From: Prorocentrum cordatum
Taxonomy: Eukaryota; Sar; Dinophyceae; Prorocentrales; Prorocentraceae
Direction of reading: 5' to 3'
Length of the DNA: 64,000 bases
Assembly (NCBI GenBank): GCA_963575745.1
Contig: CAUYUJ010018704.1
Location: 536,804 to 600,803, forward strand
Shown here piece by piece: positions 9,331-20,337 of the stretch. A model generated the notes under the pieces. That model worked only from the letters and a program-made list of their open reading frames with translations, searched no databases and had not been told where the DNA came from. The translations under genes were made by a program, and so were the position numbers. Within the stretch, counting starts at the first letter, position 1, and each line of letters begins with the position of its first letter.

Positions 9331-10125
9331 GCGACGCGTCGGAGGTCCGAGATTTGTCTTTTGGTCTGACGCTTTCGTCGAACCCTGGGGGTGTCCCTGC
9401 CTCGGGGTACACTCCAGCAGCGGCACCTCGTCGAGAGCGTCCCGGGGGCTCGGGGTGCCCGATTCGTCCAGTGGGCGTGCTCGCTGGGCGGCGTGCCATT
9501 CTTGGAAGAGGGAGGGAGGAGGATCGCAGCTGAGGGGGAGAAGGAGGAGGGATGGGAGCTTTCTCCTTCCCCCCCGTCCTCCTCCTGCGTCTCCTCGTCC
9601 GCCTTCCCTTCTCCCTCTCTGCTCCTCCCTGCCCTCAGTCCTCCCCCCTCGCCCTCCCGCCCCCCTCCGCCCTTTCCCGTCCTGCCCTGCTCGTTCCTCG
9701 CATTCCCTCCCCTCGGCGAAACGCAAGAGTGGCCTCCGGTGCGTGGCCTCAGGGGCCGCGGGGGGGTGGGGGCAAGCGCAAGCCAGTGTGCTTGGGGGTG
9801 GGCCTCCGTGGGCCCACACCGCAGGCCACAGCGGCGAAGGGCGCCACGCTCACCCGTAGCCGACGGGTTTCCTCCCTCGTTTCTGGCTGCTGGGTCGCCG
9901 GGTCTCGGTCGCCCGTTTCGGGCGGGTGGTAGTGGGGGGTGACCCCAAATAGGGTGGGGAAGAAGAAAACGGCCCTGCAGATACCCTGCAGGGCCCTTGT
10001 TGAAGCCCGCAGGGGCCCGACAGAGGCCTCAAAGGGCCCCTTCGGGGCCCTCTGCTTCACCCCCCCATTTGGGTCAACCCCCCTTTGCAGCCCGCCCGAA
10101 AGACAGGACGCTCGTCGAGGGAGCT
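9331..10125. other. No gene recognised
   Basis: The segment 9540-9720 is C/T-rich (CTCC and CCTC blocks), and 9950-10050 contains the palindrome-like CCCTGCAGATACCCTGCAGG. Frames are open because of composition but look like no known protein. Confidence 0.35.
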
Positions 10126-10258
10126 GCTGCCACTGCTCGTCGTCCTCCTCCCGCCCCTCCCCTTCCCTCCCCCTCCCCCTCCCCCTCCTCCTCCTCCTCC
10201 CTCCTCCTCCTCCTCCTCCTCCTCTCCTCCTCCTCCCCTCCTCCTCCTCCTCCTCCTC
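10126..10258 (+). repeat. (CTC)n pyrimidine tract
   Basis: A nearly uninterrupted CTC/CCT run with pyrimidines on the + strand. Confidence 0.85.
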
Positions 10259-10274
10259 GGCGCTCTGCTCCCCC

Positions 10275-10530
<256 letters not shown>

Positions 10531-11138
10531 TGCGGGTTTGCGAAAAGCGCCGAGAGGAAGCCAGGCAGGTCGACCCCTCGTCAGGCACCCGACGGCGCTC
10601 GTGCCGCGCGGCCACCCGAAGCAGCCTGTCCCGCGTCAGGTGTCAGCGGACTTCTGAGGGCCTCCCTCCGCCTCGCGGAGGCGCCGCACCGGCGGACCTC
10701 TCTCCGGGCCTCCCGGGGCCCGCGTGGGGAGGCGCCGCTGTTCTTGTGCTCGCTACCTCTTCCGAGGCCCGTCTGTGCGCGCGCGTGTGTGTCTGTGTGC
10801 AGATGTGCGTGCGTTTATGCATATGCGTTGAAAGTTGCAGGGTGCTGTGGTGTAGCTGCGAGGGGTATATTCGAGACGAGGGCTTGGCAGTGTGGCTCTG
10901 CGACGCACTTATGGCTCTCTGAAACAGGCGCGGCACGTGGACAATATTTGCGCGTGTCATGAGTCCCGCTTTAGCGAATGCCGTGGCCCAGTTTCAAAGT
11001 CGAAGAGGGTCCGTTAAGCGCCGCTCATGTGACACGCTCAACCCGCTGCTCCACGAAGGGTGCCAGTCTCATTTGCGTTGTGTCCGGGTATCGTTCACGT
11101 GCAGGCCTAGGAGTAAGAGGGCGTTCGACACGTGGCCC
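10531..11138. other. No gene recognised; lower-GC stretch upstream of the membrane-protein gene
   Basis: A (GT)-rich stretch lies at 10775-10815. The segment 10800-11100 is less GC-rich than its neighbours and may be the 5' non-coding region of the gene starting at 11351. No spliced-leader relic was seen. Confidence 0.35.
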
Positions 11139-11263
11139 TGGCATCGTTCGGACGTGCGCATTTTTTCTCGGCGAGGACCATCGAGGAGCATCCTTCATCA
11201 TTTGGAAAAACCACGCACGAAACCGAACAAAAACACAGGGAATGGACGTCCGAGCGATGGCCA
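11139..11263 (+). mobile_element. Family B MITE, copy B2
   Basis: It begins TGGCATCGTTCGGACG and ends CGTCCGAGCGATGGCCA. The interior (CGGCGAGGACCATCGAGGAG, CACGCACGAAACCGAAC, AACACAGGGAATGG) is almost identical to B3. GTGGCCC before and GTGGCCG after the element could be a diverged target-site duplication. It lies about 90 bp upstream of the membrane-protein ORF. Confidence 0.8.
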
Positions 11264-11350
11264 GTGGCCGCTTGGGAGCAGGAAGTGGGCCTTTTCTGGG
11301 TCGGGATGTGCTAAGTTTTCCGAGCCGCCGTCGCTTGCGCCACCCTCGAT

Positions 11351-13072
11351 ATGCTCAAGGCCCTGCGCCCCAGGCCAGGCCTATACCTGTACCTGCGCCT
11401 GTTGCGGCCCATGGAGAACTCCGGGGGCGCAGATCCACATCCGGCCGTGCTGTCCCCTGGGCCTTCGTCCGAGCTCGCCCAGGTCGTTTCGCCGGCTTCG
11501 TCACAGGACCGAGCATCGATCCTGTGCGAGGCGACGGATGCTATGCTGGTGGAGCTCCGCGGGACGGCGCTTCAGAGCTGCCTGAGCGGCATGGGCCAGA
11601 TCTGGGAGGGCTCCGTGGAGAATCAGAGCTACTACGCGCGCACGATGATTCGACAACGCCTCGACTACTTTATCTCTCACGACTGGTCCACCAGCCGCTG
11701 GGTCAAGCTGCTGACCCTCGCTGTGTACTTCAACGGCACGGCGGCGTTCTGCATGAGCCTCGCCGTGAGCGTGGTTGTCTTTGTGCTGCAGGTGAAGGGC
11801 GTGCTTGTTCAGCGGATGCCGCCGCAGGTGCGCCTCACGGCTGGCGTAGAGTACGAGGAGGTCAGCGGGGTTTGGAGCTTTCCCGCCGGCTGTCTCACCT
11901 TCTTCTTCGTCCTCCTCTACTGGCAGGTCTGCCGTGAGCGTGTCCTGTTGCCGATCTACGTCTTCGTTGACAAGGCGTGCATCAACCAGTGGAGCCCCGA
12001 GGAGAAGAAGCGCGGGGTGTACTCGATCGGCGGCTTCCTCCAGAAGTCGGACCGGCTGCTCATGCTGTGCACGTCCAGGTACTTCTCGCGGATGTGGTGC
12101 GCCTTCGAGGTCGCCGGGTGGCTGCGGAACAAGGACGTTGGCTCGATCGTCTTCCTGCCGCCGAGCGACGCGATGTTCACGAGCGTCTTCTTTTCCATCG
12201 TGCTGCTTTCCCACGCGGGTGTCTACGTTGGCACCCATTTCCCTGGCGTGCCGCTCATCATATGTGCGATGGCCGTTCTCGCCTTCGCTCCTCTCCCCCT
12301 CGTCCACTCGGCGAGGCTGGCGATTGGGACTCTCATGACGATGCCGGAGCAGCTGCGTGCGCACGACGTGAACCAGACCCAGTGTTTCTGCTGCTCTCAC
12401 CAGCACGTCGACCCAACAACACAGTCTGCCCTCATGTGCGACCGCGAGATTGTCTACGACGCGATCGACTTCTGGTACGGGAGCGGCAAACCGCACCCAT
12501 CGCACCAGGAGGCGGTCGCAGAGATGGACGGGCCATCGCCCGATGTGTCCGCAGCGTTGGGCCGCGTCGGCAGGGCGCGCTTCAACGAAGAGGTCCAGAC
12601 CAAGCTCTCGCACGAGCTCGAGATCATGATCGCCCAGCCGGTGAGCTACGTCTCGTGCCTCCTGTCCGCCGCGCCCTCGCTGTGGTGGTACCTCGACCAG
12701 ATGGTCACCATTGTCGTCGACGGCCCGCACGACGCCTACCTGACCTTCAAGCGCATAGTGCGGATCTGCATCGTCTGCTTTTTTCTCTGGCCGCTCATGC
12801 GCGCCGGCGTGGTGGCGGGTGCGAGGCGCTTCTACAAGCGCGGCGCCAGCCGTGGCGGCGATCTCGGGCGCACGGCCGCGGCGTTCGGGATCGGCTACCT
12901 TCCGCTCATGGTGTGCTATTTGTTCGCCGTCATCGTCGCCGAACCTGCCGAACACATGGTCTTCGAGGCGGTGCTCATCTTTGTCTTGGTCGTCCGGCTC
13001 GCCTTCTTGGTGCGCCCCGCGCGACCTCCTGTGAAGGCTGTACCCGAATCCGAGCGCGACATGACGATGTGA
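11351..13072 (+). CDS. Multi-pass membrane protein with split TIR-like domain
   Basis: An intact ORF of 573 codons without introns. Motifs of the TIR-like fold are present: FISHDW at residues 107-112, VFVDKACINQW at 204-214 and MWCAFE at 248-253. Hydrophobic segments at about 119-147, 179-192, 274-294, 299-320, 466-484, 511-532 and 537-556 look like membrane spans, so the first TIR motif is separated from the second by a hydrophobic insert. A Cys-rich patch CFCCSHQHVD lies at 345-354. TIR-like folds act as protein-interaction or NAD-consuming modules; which applies here is unknown, and the family's usual catalytic Glu cannot be placed with confidence. The start is uncertain: Met1 (11351) or Met21 (11411) are both possible, and residues 1-20 look less protein-like. 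The stop at 13070 is followed by a 12-bp direct repeat (CTTCATGCGCGG). Expression control is not visible. Confidence 0.82.
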   Translation: MLKALRPRPGLYLYLRLLRPMENSGGADPHPAVLSPGPSSELAQVVSPASSQDRASILCEATDAMLVELRGTALQSCLSGMGQIWEGSVENQSYYARTMIRQRLDYFISHDWSTSRWVKLLTLAVYFNGTAAFCMSLAVSVVVFVLQVKGVLVQRMPPQVRLTAGVEYEEVSGVWSFPAGCLTFFFVLLYWQVCRERVLLPIYVFVDKACINQWSPEEKKRGVYSIGGFLQKSDRLLMLCTSRYFSRMWCAFEVAGWLRNKDVGSIVFLPPSDAMFTSVFFSIVLLSHAGVYVGTHFPGVPLIICAMAVLAFAPLPLVHSARLAIGTLMTMPEQLRAHDVNQTQCFCCSHQHVDPTTQSALMCDREIVYDAIDFWYGSGKPHPSHQEAVAEMDGPSPDVSAALGRVGRARFNEEVQTKLSHELEIMIAQPVSYVSCLLSAAPSLWWYLDQMVTIVVDGPHDAYLTFKRIVRICIVCFFLWPLMRAGVVAGARRFYKRGASRGGDLGRTAAAFGIGYLPLMVCYLFAVIVAEPAEHMVFEAVLIFVLVVRLAFLVRPARPPVKAVPESERDMTM

Positions 13073-14223
13073 CGGCCTCGCAAGGGGCCGAACGAGGGTA
13101 GTCTTCATGCGCGGCTTCATGCGCGGAGTGCAACAGAGCCTCCTCACGTGTCTTCGTTTTTTCGCGTGCCGCTGATACGTGCGTCCGTCTGCACTGACCT
13201 CGGCGTGCGAGGACGCCGACCGATAAGCGCTTGGGTTGTCAGTGTTGACGTGAAGGAGCGCGTCTGCCATCCTGCGTCTGACCCGCGCGCCGGTTCGCCG
13301 CCGGCATCCCGTAGCAAGCTCGGGCGTGCACCCAGGGAATGCCAGCGCAGGGGCCCGCGATCGCGACAGAGGTCGTGTACAACACAGGGCACGGCGCGCG
13401 TGCGCTGCTGGCCATCATCAGTGCTTGCCTCGCCTACAAAGCAGCATGAGCAGCTGGGCTCGCCCGAGCACGGTTCGCGGTGGGAGCCCAGGCCACTGCA
13501 GCGCTGCTCGCTTCACTTTCCTAGTACAAGAGCCGCCTGACTTTGGGCCAACAGTACTTTGGAGGAGCGATATGGCGGGGCTGCCAGCGGGGAAGAGCGC
13601 GGTGAGTTCGACCGCTGGCGGGCAGGACTCTCGCCGGGGGCCACGCCCGCGCACTGGCGCGCTCCTCTAGCTACGCACATCTGCTCTTCATTCGCTCAGT
13701 GGCGCTCTTACCTCCGCGCCGTTGTCTACGCGCCCTCGCGGCCCCATGCTGCCAGCTTCGGCATTTCCCTTCACTTGGTCACTCATTGCTTTCATTTGTA
13801 CCCTGCGCGGGCCTACTCGTGCAGGTCGCAGTCTGAGCCCGTACACCCAACAACTGAAGATATAGCATTTGTGGGGAGCAGTTCCCCGGGGTGCGCGGCG
13901 TGCGTGGATCCCACGCTGCACTCTTGGCTCTTATCCTCCCTGGCAGACCGTTGCGCGGCAGCGCATGTACTCCACACGAGCTGCAGAGACGAAGGCTGCT
14001 AGATCTGCTGGAATGAGCATATCCTGAGCCAATCGTATAGTGGCAGAAGTCTCACCCTAGAAGTGCTGTGCAAAAACGTCCACGCCTCAGGCCCTGGCCT
14101 CTGGGCGCTTGGGCTGATGTTTCTAGTTATGTCAGCGTCTGGTTGTTTTCTCCACGACATCATCCGTAACCGTTGTAAAGTATGGATGCATGATCGAGCC
14201 GCTTCGCTCATGTTGCCGGTTCA
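13073..14223. other. Unique-looking non-coding stretch downstream of the membrane-protein gene
   Basis: GC is moderate, there are no repeats of the kinds listed here, and no frame is convincing. It may be 3' untranslated and intergenic sequence. Confidence 0.4.
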
Positions 14224-16520
14224 TATCGAAGACGCCTACTGCGAATCACCGCCGCCTCTTGCCGTTTTGGAAGCACCTCTGTGGCCGACAACTGGGCCAG
14301 AGCTTGGCCAAGCTATCGGGCCAGTTGTTCCCCGAGTCGGTTTGGAAAGACTTCGGGGAATGCGTGGGGGAGCAAGAAGGGGAGGAGGAGGAGGAGGAGG
14401 AGGAGGAGGAGGGAGGAGGAGGAGGAGGAGGGAGGAGGAGGAGGAAGAGGAGGAGGAGGAGGAGGAGGAGGGGGAGGATGAGGAAAAAAGAGGAGGAGGA
14501 GGAGGAGGAGGAGGAGGAGGAGGAGGAGGAGGAGGAGGAGGAGGCCTCTTGGGCGCGTCTTGGGGCACTCTTGAGGCCTCCTGGGAGCTTCCTGGGGGCC
14601 TCTTGGAGGGTTCTTGGTGGCCTTTGGGGGCTTCCTGGGGGCCTTCTTGGCCGTCGTGGTGCGTTCCTGGCTTGTCTGACGCCGTTGGAAGCCGTCTTGG
14701 GGGCCTGTCTGGGTCGTCTTGGGGCCCTCTTGGGGCATATCAGGGGTTCTTAGAGGCCATATTGGGCGTCTTGGAGGCTTCTTGGGCCGTTTTGGGGCCC
14801 TCTTGGGGCCGTCTTGGGGGCCTTTTGGGCCGTCATGGGGGCCATCTTGGAGGCCTCTTGGGCGATCTTGGGGGCCTCTTGCGCCGCCTTGAGCCGTCGG
14901 AATGCCGAGAAGAAGCACATGCCAACATCTTTCAAACATCTTGAGAATCTCAATGATGTGGGCCTCCCCGTGTCCTCCTGGGAGACCTCCTGGACGCCTT
15001 TTGGGCCGTCTTGGATGCCTCTTGGGGGCCTTGTGGGCCGTCTTGGGCCATCTTGAGGCCATCTTAGGCCGTCGTGGGTGCATCTTGGGCCGTCTTGGAG
15101 GCATCTTGGGGCCATCTCAGCCGTCTTGGAGGCCATTTTTGGCTGTCTTGAAGGCCTTTGGGGCCCTCTTGGGGCCGTCTTGGGGTCCTCTTGGGCCGTC
15201 ATGGGGCCATCTTGGAGGCCTCGTGTGCGATCTTGGGGCGATCTTGGGGGCCTCTTGGGCCTTCTACAGCCGTCGGAATGTCGAGAAGAAACAGATGCCA
15301 AAATCTTTTAAACCCCGAAGGGAAATCAATGATATTGGTCTCTTCGGGCTCTCCTGGAGTACCTCTTAAAAGCCTCTTGGGCCGTCTTGGGCAATATTGA
15401 GGCCATCTTAGGCCGTCTTGGATGCATCTTGGGCCGTCTTGGAGGCATCTTGGGGCCATCTGAGCCGTCTTGGAGGCCACCTCGGCCGTCTTGGAGGCCT
15501 CTTGGGGCCGTCTTAGGGGGTCTCTTGGACCATCATGGGGCTATCTTGGAGGCCTCGGGGGCGATCCGTCTGGAGCCGTCGGAAGACCGAAGAGAAGCAA
15601 ATGCCAACATCTTTCAAAACCCTGGGGAAATCAATGATTTTGTCCTCTTCGGGCCCTCCTTGAGCATCTCTTGGAGGCCTCTTGGGTCGTCTTGGGCCCC
15701 CAGACGGCCCAAGAGGGCCCCAAGACGACCCAAGAGGGCCCCCAGACGGCCCCAAGAGAGCCCAAAGAGGGCCCCAAGCGGGCCCGAAGAGGCGGTATGG
15801 GGTTTGGTCTGCTTGGGTGTAGGGACTGGGCTGGCCCAAAGACGGCCCATGAGTCCCTAAACGTGTTTTATCGCGCTCTAGTGCCTTCCCAGGATGCCAA
15901 CACGCCCTAGTTCCCCCTGAAGAGGCCTCCTGCGGCTTCTAGATAGCCCTGGAGGGCGCCCAATATGCCACCAAGATGCCCCTAAGAGAGCCTCCAGACG
16001 GGGAGACAAAGCGGAAGAACGGGCAGGCCAGCGACGTCTCGCGCTCTGAAAGTAATGCGCTTTCCGTCCCCGTGCCAAGCAGGTCTAATTGCCTTCGGCC
16101 CATCCCGCCACCGTGCCTGGGTGGTGGGTCTGAGGCCTCTTGGATGTTCGTCGGGATCCCGTCGAGGCCTGCTGGAGGCTTCCTGGAGGCAATTATGATG
16201 CCTTTGGGGGGCTGTTTTGGGGCCTCTTTCGGGCCTCTTAGGGGCCTCTTGGAGCCTGTCTGGAGCCTCTTGGAACAGAAGGCTCGGATTTTCGGCTCGT
16301 GTTCCCTCTCTTGGGCCCCTCTTGGGGCCGTCTTGGGCCTTCTTGGGGCGGTCTTGGGCGCCTCTTGGGCCGTCTTGGGGCGGTCTTGGGGGCCTCTTGG
16401 GACGTGTTGGAGCGTCGGAAGCTCGAGCAGCGTAGAACCCCAAGAACACGAAACAGTTCCGGGGCAATCAGTGATTTTGGCCTCTCGGGGCCCTCTTGGG
16501 AAGGCTCTTTCCTGGAGGCA
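14224..16520 (+). repeat. Composite repeat G2: head, (GAG)n, TTGGGC arrays, tail
   Basis: The head (TATCGAAGACGCCTACTGCG to CTTCGGGGAATGCG) matches the G1 head. A (GAG)n tract at 14382-14543 interrupts. Arrays of GGCCTCTTGGGC/GCCGTCTTGGGG-type units follow, with three copies of an AT-richer spacer of about 80 bp (near 14900, 15280 and 15595), each containing a form of AATCAATGAT. Around 15690-15790 the units switch to the inverse orientation (GGCCCAAGAGG). The tail CCCGCCACCGTGCCTGGGTG (16107) matches G1, and another array with a fourth spacer runs to 16520. Confidence 0.75.
14382..14543 (+). repeat. (GAG)n purine tract
   Basis: A nearly pure GGA/GAG run with a few A-rich interruptions (GAGGATGAGGAAAAAAG). 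Confidence 0.9.
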
Positions 16521-16566
16521 GGGATGTCCTGGGCGCTTTTGCGGCCGACTGGACGCCACCTTGGGC

Positions 16567-16696
16567 TTGGCATCGCTCGGACGTGTGCGGTTTTCCTTCG
16601 GCGAGGACCATCGAGGAGCATCCTTGATCATTTGGCGAAAAAACCACACGCGAAACCGAACAAAAACACAGGGAATGGACGTCCGAGCGATGGCCA
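16567..16696 (+). mobile_element. Family B MITE, copy B3
   Basis: TTGGCATCGCTCGGACGTGT at the left and CGTCCGAGCGATGGCCA at the right. The interior is nearly the same as B2, including AACACAGGGAATGG. No clear target-site duplication. Confidence 0.8.
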
Positions 16697-17077
16697 GTCG
16701 ATCGTTCAGCGACTCGAGCCCTCTTGGACAGTTTTTGGGCCACTTGGGGTCCTGAAGGCCACCCCGGGGAGTTCCGGCATCCGTGGGCCCACCTTGCCGC
16801 GACTCGGGAGCGGAAAAGAGGGGGTGATGACTAGGGGGGGGTGGATTTCATGGCGCGGGCCATGATTTTTCCCCAGATTTCATGGCGCCTCTTCTTATTT
16901 CATTGCGTCCCTGGCCCCCCCGCTGGGCCGCGCACATGCCGCCGGTCATGATTTGCACCCCCCCCCCTTGGACACCCCCCTCTTGGCCGCTCCCGACTGG
17001 GGGCGGCCCCGCGCTCGCGGAGTAGAAGTGTCCGAAGCCTGCTGCTGGAGGACTCTCAGCACGCCTCTGGCCCGCAG

Positions 17078-17257
17078 GGCTGCGCAATTGTGAACAGCGG
17101 GATTGATCAAGCTGCGATTGCGCTGAAAGCGTGCACTGTTTTCTTCCCCAGCCTCCTGGACCCCGTCTTCAAGAGCAGAGTCGATGGAGGGGAAGACGTA
17201 ATTAAGACGCTCTGCGGCAGCGCCGTCGGCGGCAGTTTTGAATACTTCTGCGCCGGC
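17078..17257 (+). CDS. Weak exon candidate, function unknown
   Basis: After GCCCGCAG (17070-17077) the frame reads GCAIVNSGIDQAAIALKACT, then SLLDPVFKSRVDGGEDVIKT, LCGSAVGGSFEYFCAG. An internal strong pyrimidine tract plus AG (GTTTTCTTCCCCAG, ending 17151) could alternatively be the true acceptor. A GT at 17258 could be the donor. The residue mix is protein-like, with four Cys. No family recognised. Confidence 0.3.
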
Positions 17258-17526
17258 GTGTGGCTGAGACCCCAGCGGGCTTCACACGCTGGCTGATGAC
17301 TGCACGTGAACGTTTGTGCTCTTGTGACTCAGGCTGCTGGTCCAGTTCTTTATGAAAATCTACGGTGAGGTTTCGCCGCGCGTTGTGCGCAGCGGTCATT
17401 TCCCTCCTCGTCCCCCCTTTTCCCTTCCTTCGTCTCCTGGCTCGCTCCCTCCCTCTGGCCACAAACAGTCAGAGTGCACTGTAAGAGCTTATAGCTTACA
17501 TCATGCCTGCGGCCATCGCTCAGTGC

Positions 17527-17685
17527 CGGCTGCAGGTCCTGCGCAGGCGGTGCTGTTCGCAGGGATCCTTTGCCCTTTGCAGCCGAGGCGTGAGCGGAAG
17601 GGTGCAAAGCAGTCCGTGTTTGCAGGCGGAGACCGCTCATCGCCCTCGGCTGCGGGTACTGCGCAGGCTGCGGGTCGCAGGGCAC
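17527..17685 (+). repeat. Two-copy direct repeat, spacing about 122 bp
   Basis: CGGCTGCAGGTCCTGCGCAG near 17528 recurs as CGGCTGCGGGTACTGCGCAG near 17650, and both are followed by a CGCAGGG block. Confidence 0.5.
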
Positions 17686-17929
17686 CTCGGCTCAAAAAAA
17701 AGCATTGCTCAGCTGGTCTCCGCATTGAATGGAGAGCAACTTTGCACCATGATGGGCAGCAAGACAGACCACCTGTGTGTGTTGTCTGTGTTTCGCCCAC
17801 TGGCACGTGGTTCTCTGCAGTTTGTTTTTGTCGGTACCTGCATTACGTCCCTAATCGCCGCCGCTGGCCCCCCCCCCCCGCACCAGACTTTAGTTTTGCG
17901 CGCCGGCGGGCGATTATGAAGGGTCCAGG

Positions 17930-18620
17930 GAGCTCCCTGGGCCTCGAGGGCCCTGCTCGGCAGCCGCAGAAGACGCCCAGAGGCCCCCAGAGCTCGCCCA
18001 TATGCATGGCGGACGGCACAGCATGGTCTCAGGACGGCCCAAGGTATCCTCAGGCCCCAAGACCACTCCCAGAGGATTCCCAAGAGGCCCCCGAGAGGGG
18101 AAACTTGTTCCATCCGTGGAGGAAAAACATGTATGCTTACCATATTTGCTTCTATCGCCCGAAGACGGGCCAAGACGCCCCCAAGCGAGCCCCCAGGCGG
18201 CTCCAGCAGCTCCAAGACAGCCCAAGAGGTGCCCAAGACGACCCAAGAGCGCCCGACAAGGGACCCAAGAGAGGCCCAAGAGGGGGAACTCGAACTGACA
18301 GTTCGAGCCTCGACTCCCGGCTGAACAGTTTCTGTCAAGCACCTACGAGTTTTTGGGTTGTATCTGTAGGATTGGCAGTTTGTCGGCCGAAGATTCTTCC
18401 TAAGGGGCCTCGGACAGGTAGCGACCTTTTCAGGAGGCCCTCCAAGGGTCCTCTGCGTGGCTTTGAATGCCCCCAGGGTTCCGGAGACCGTCCAGCGGAT
18501 CCAGCCTCGGTCCCAGGAGGCCCTCAGATGGCCCCGCAATGCTCGGAGAGGTCCCAACCTGACTCCCTTCTTGCTTGAAGAGCCCAAGAGGTCCTTGCGG
18601 TTCCCAAGGAGCCACCCAGC
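17930..18620 (-). repeat. TTGGGC-type array, inverse orientation (G3)
   Basis: Units such as GCCCAAGAGG, AAGACGACCCAAGAG and GGCCCAAGAGGG are the reverse complement of the G1/G2 array units. It is more degenerate, and no head or tail was recognised. Confidence 0.6.
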
Positions 18621-18984
18621 GGGTCACCCGAGAGGCGTCACGGGTCTCCCAGCTCGCCCGAGACAGACGAAGACCCAAATGCTGTCCCAACGTGGTCGTC
18701 ACATACGTCCCCGCGTGTCCACCAGAGCCCCACGAGGGCGTCTTGGCTCTCCTCCGTCTCTCCGTCTTACTCCCTCCCTTCTCGATCGTAATCCTTGCTC
18801 CTGCCTTCCCTCTTCCCCTCCATCGTTTCTTCCTTCCGCCGCCCCCCTTGCTCGACTCTTCTCTCATCCCTGTTGCGACCCGCATTCTCGCCTCTCCCTG
18901 CGTCCCTCCTTCCCTCCCTTCTCCCGCCCTCCCTCCGTGCACGGGGGGACCTGCTGGCTCTTATGCTGGCACTTACGACCTCCA

Positions 18985-19710
18985 GCCCAGGTTCCCAGGG
19001 TGCTTTTGTCGGATTCCCCGCGAGAGCCACGTTCCAGGCCTCCGAGGTGCTCTGGAGGCCGTCCTCCACGATGACTTGCTCTTGCACTGACTCGTAGTGC
19101 TCCGCCTCAGCCTTGGGCGCGTTGATGTCCTCGAACTTCTTCTCGACCTTCCGCATTTCCTGCGGCTTCTCATGGTGCCAGTTTCTCGCCTTGTGAAGCC
19201 TGTCCCACGGCTCCCTCGGCTTTGACTCATCCTGCTCCACTGCGCTCCAGTTTCCGCTCTTGCGGTAGCCCCTTGTAGCTTCCCCTCCGCCACTGGGTCC
19301 CACCGGAGCGCCGCCACGGTTCCCTCGAAGGAGAGCCTCCTGCGCCGTCTTTCTTCCCTTTGGCCAGCTCTCCTCCCTTGCCATTGCTCTTGCCGTTGCC
19401 CGTGCCGCGCTTGGTGCCCTTGCCGCTCTTCCTCCCGCCAGCGCTCCCGTTGGCCCAGGGGCCGAGGGCAGGGATCCCGACGAAGGCGCCGCAGCAGCAC
19501 CAAGGCAGGGTTTTCCTGCGCAGCCTGTCGTTCCGGGTCCCGTCGCCGCACTCCGTGCCAGCCGTGTGCATCCCTCGCTGGTCGGCTTGCCCCCCACGGC
19601 GCCGCCCCGCTTCTGCACACCGCGCCCGCCCTCGCGCGCGCCGGCTGGTTGTCTGGGCCTCTGGCCAGAGGTATCCACTTGCTCGCCTGCGGAGCCCTGC
19701 ATCCTGAGCC
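18985..19710 (-). pseudogene. Decayed Lys/Gly-rich ORF, perhaps retroelement ORF1-like
   Basis: Read on the - strand, one frame gives NDRLRRKTLPWCCCGAFVGI, PALGPWANGSAGG and a GK-rich stretch (KSGKGTKRGTGNGKSNGKGG). A second frame continues with SGNWSAVEQDESKPREPWDR and a charged region ending WEPGLEV. The switch of frame near 19250 suggests a frameshift or an intron. A Cys patch followed by a basic GK linker can occur in nucleic-acid-binding proteins of retroelements, but no domain is certain. No partner RT is next to it. Confidence 0.33.
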
Positions 19711-19736
19711 AAACTGGCTGCGGACGACTACGACGG

Positions 19737-19753
19737 CACTGACGACGCCGACT

Positions 19754-19808
<55 letters not shown>

Positions 19809-19815
19809 CGCCGTT
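19737..19815 (+). repeat. (GAC)n triplet tract
   Basis: A GAC run of about 25 units. It is followed by a frame reading PPTSSADSEVSQPPGAFLAF, QPAARVALPFSV, too weak to call a gene. Confidence 0.88.
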
Positions 19816-20206
19816 GCCGCCGCCGCCACAGCCGCCGACGTCGTCGGCGGACTCCGAGGTCTCCCAGCCGCCGGGCGCCTTCCTCGCCTTCCAGCCTGCG
19901 GCACGCGTGGCCCTGCCCTTCTCCGTGGCGCCGCTGGCGCAGCTGCCGGAGACGGCCTGCTACATGTGGGGGCCGGGGGTCCTCTGGGGGCGCCCTCAAC
20001 CCCTCGGGCCGGGCGAAAGGGGGGGATTGGGAAAGGGGGGGTTACGAAATTTGCTGCGTGCAGCTGGTTTCGGCCTCACCGAGGGGCCCATTCCTCCATA
20101 CATGGGCGCCTCCGGCGCCGGGAGGCGCCGGGAAAATCAGCTACGTGAGCTGATTCTCAACCCCCCCCTTTGCTATCCCCCCCTTTTGCCCGGCCCGAAA
20201 CCCCTC

Positions 20207-20337
20207 GGCATCGCTCGGACGGGTGCATCCTTCCTTCGGCGAGGGCCGTCGAGAAAAGCATCCTGGCTCCTGCGAGAAAGAGGCACGCGCGGCCTCGACA
20301 AAGATGCACGGAGAGTGGACGTGTCCGAGCGATGGCG
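20207..20337 (+). mobile_element. Family B MITE, copy B4 (diverged)
   Basis: GGCATCGCTCGGACGGGTGC at the left, GTGTCCGAGCGATGGC at the right. The interior keeps CTTCGGCGAGGGCCGTCGAG but the rest is diverged. Confidence 0.7.

Noticed and set aside
11501-13270. 589-codon - strand frame opposite the membrane-protein gene
   Set aside because: Antisense of a GC-rich coding sequence; no domains, composition rich in Arg/His/Glu.
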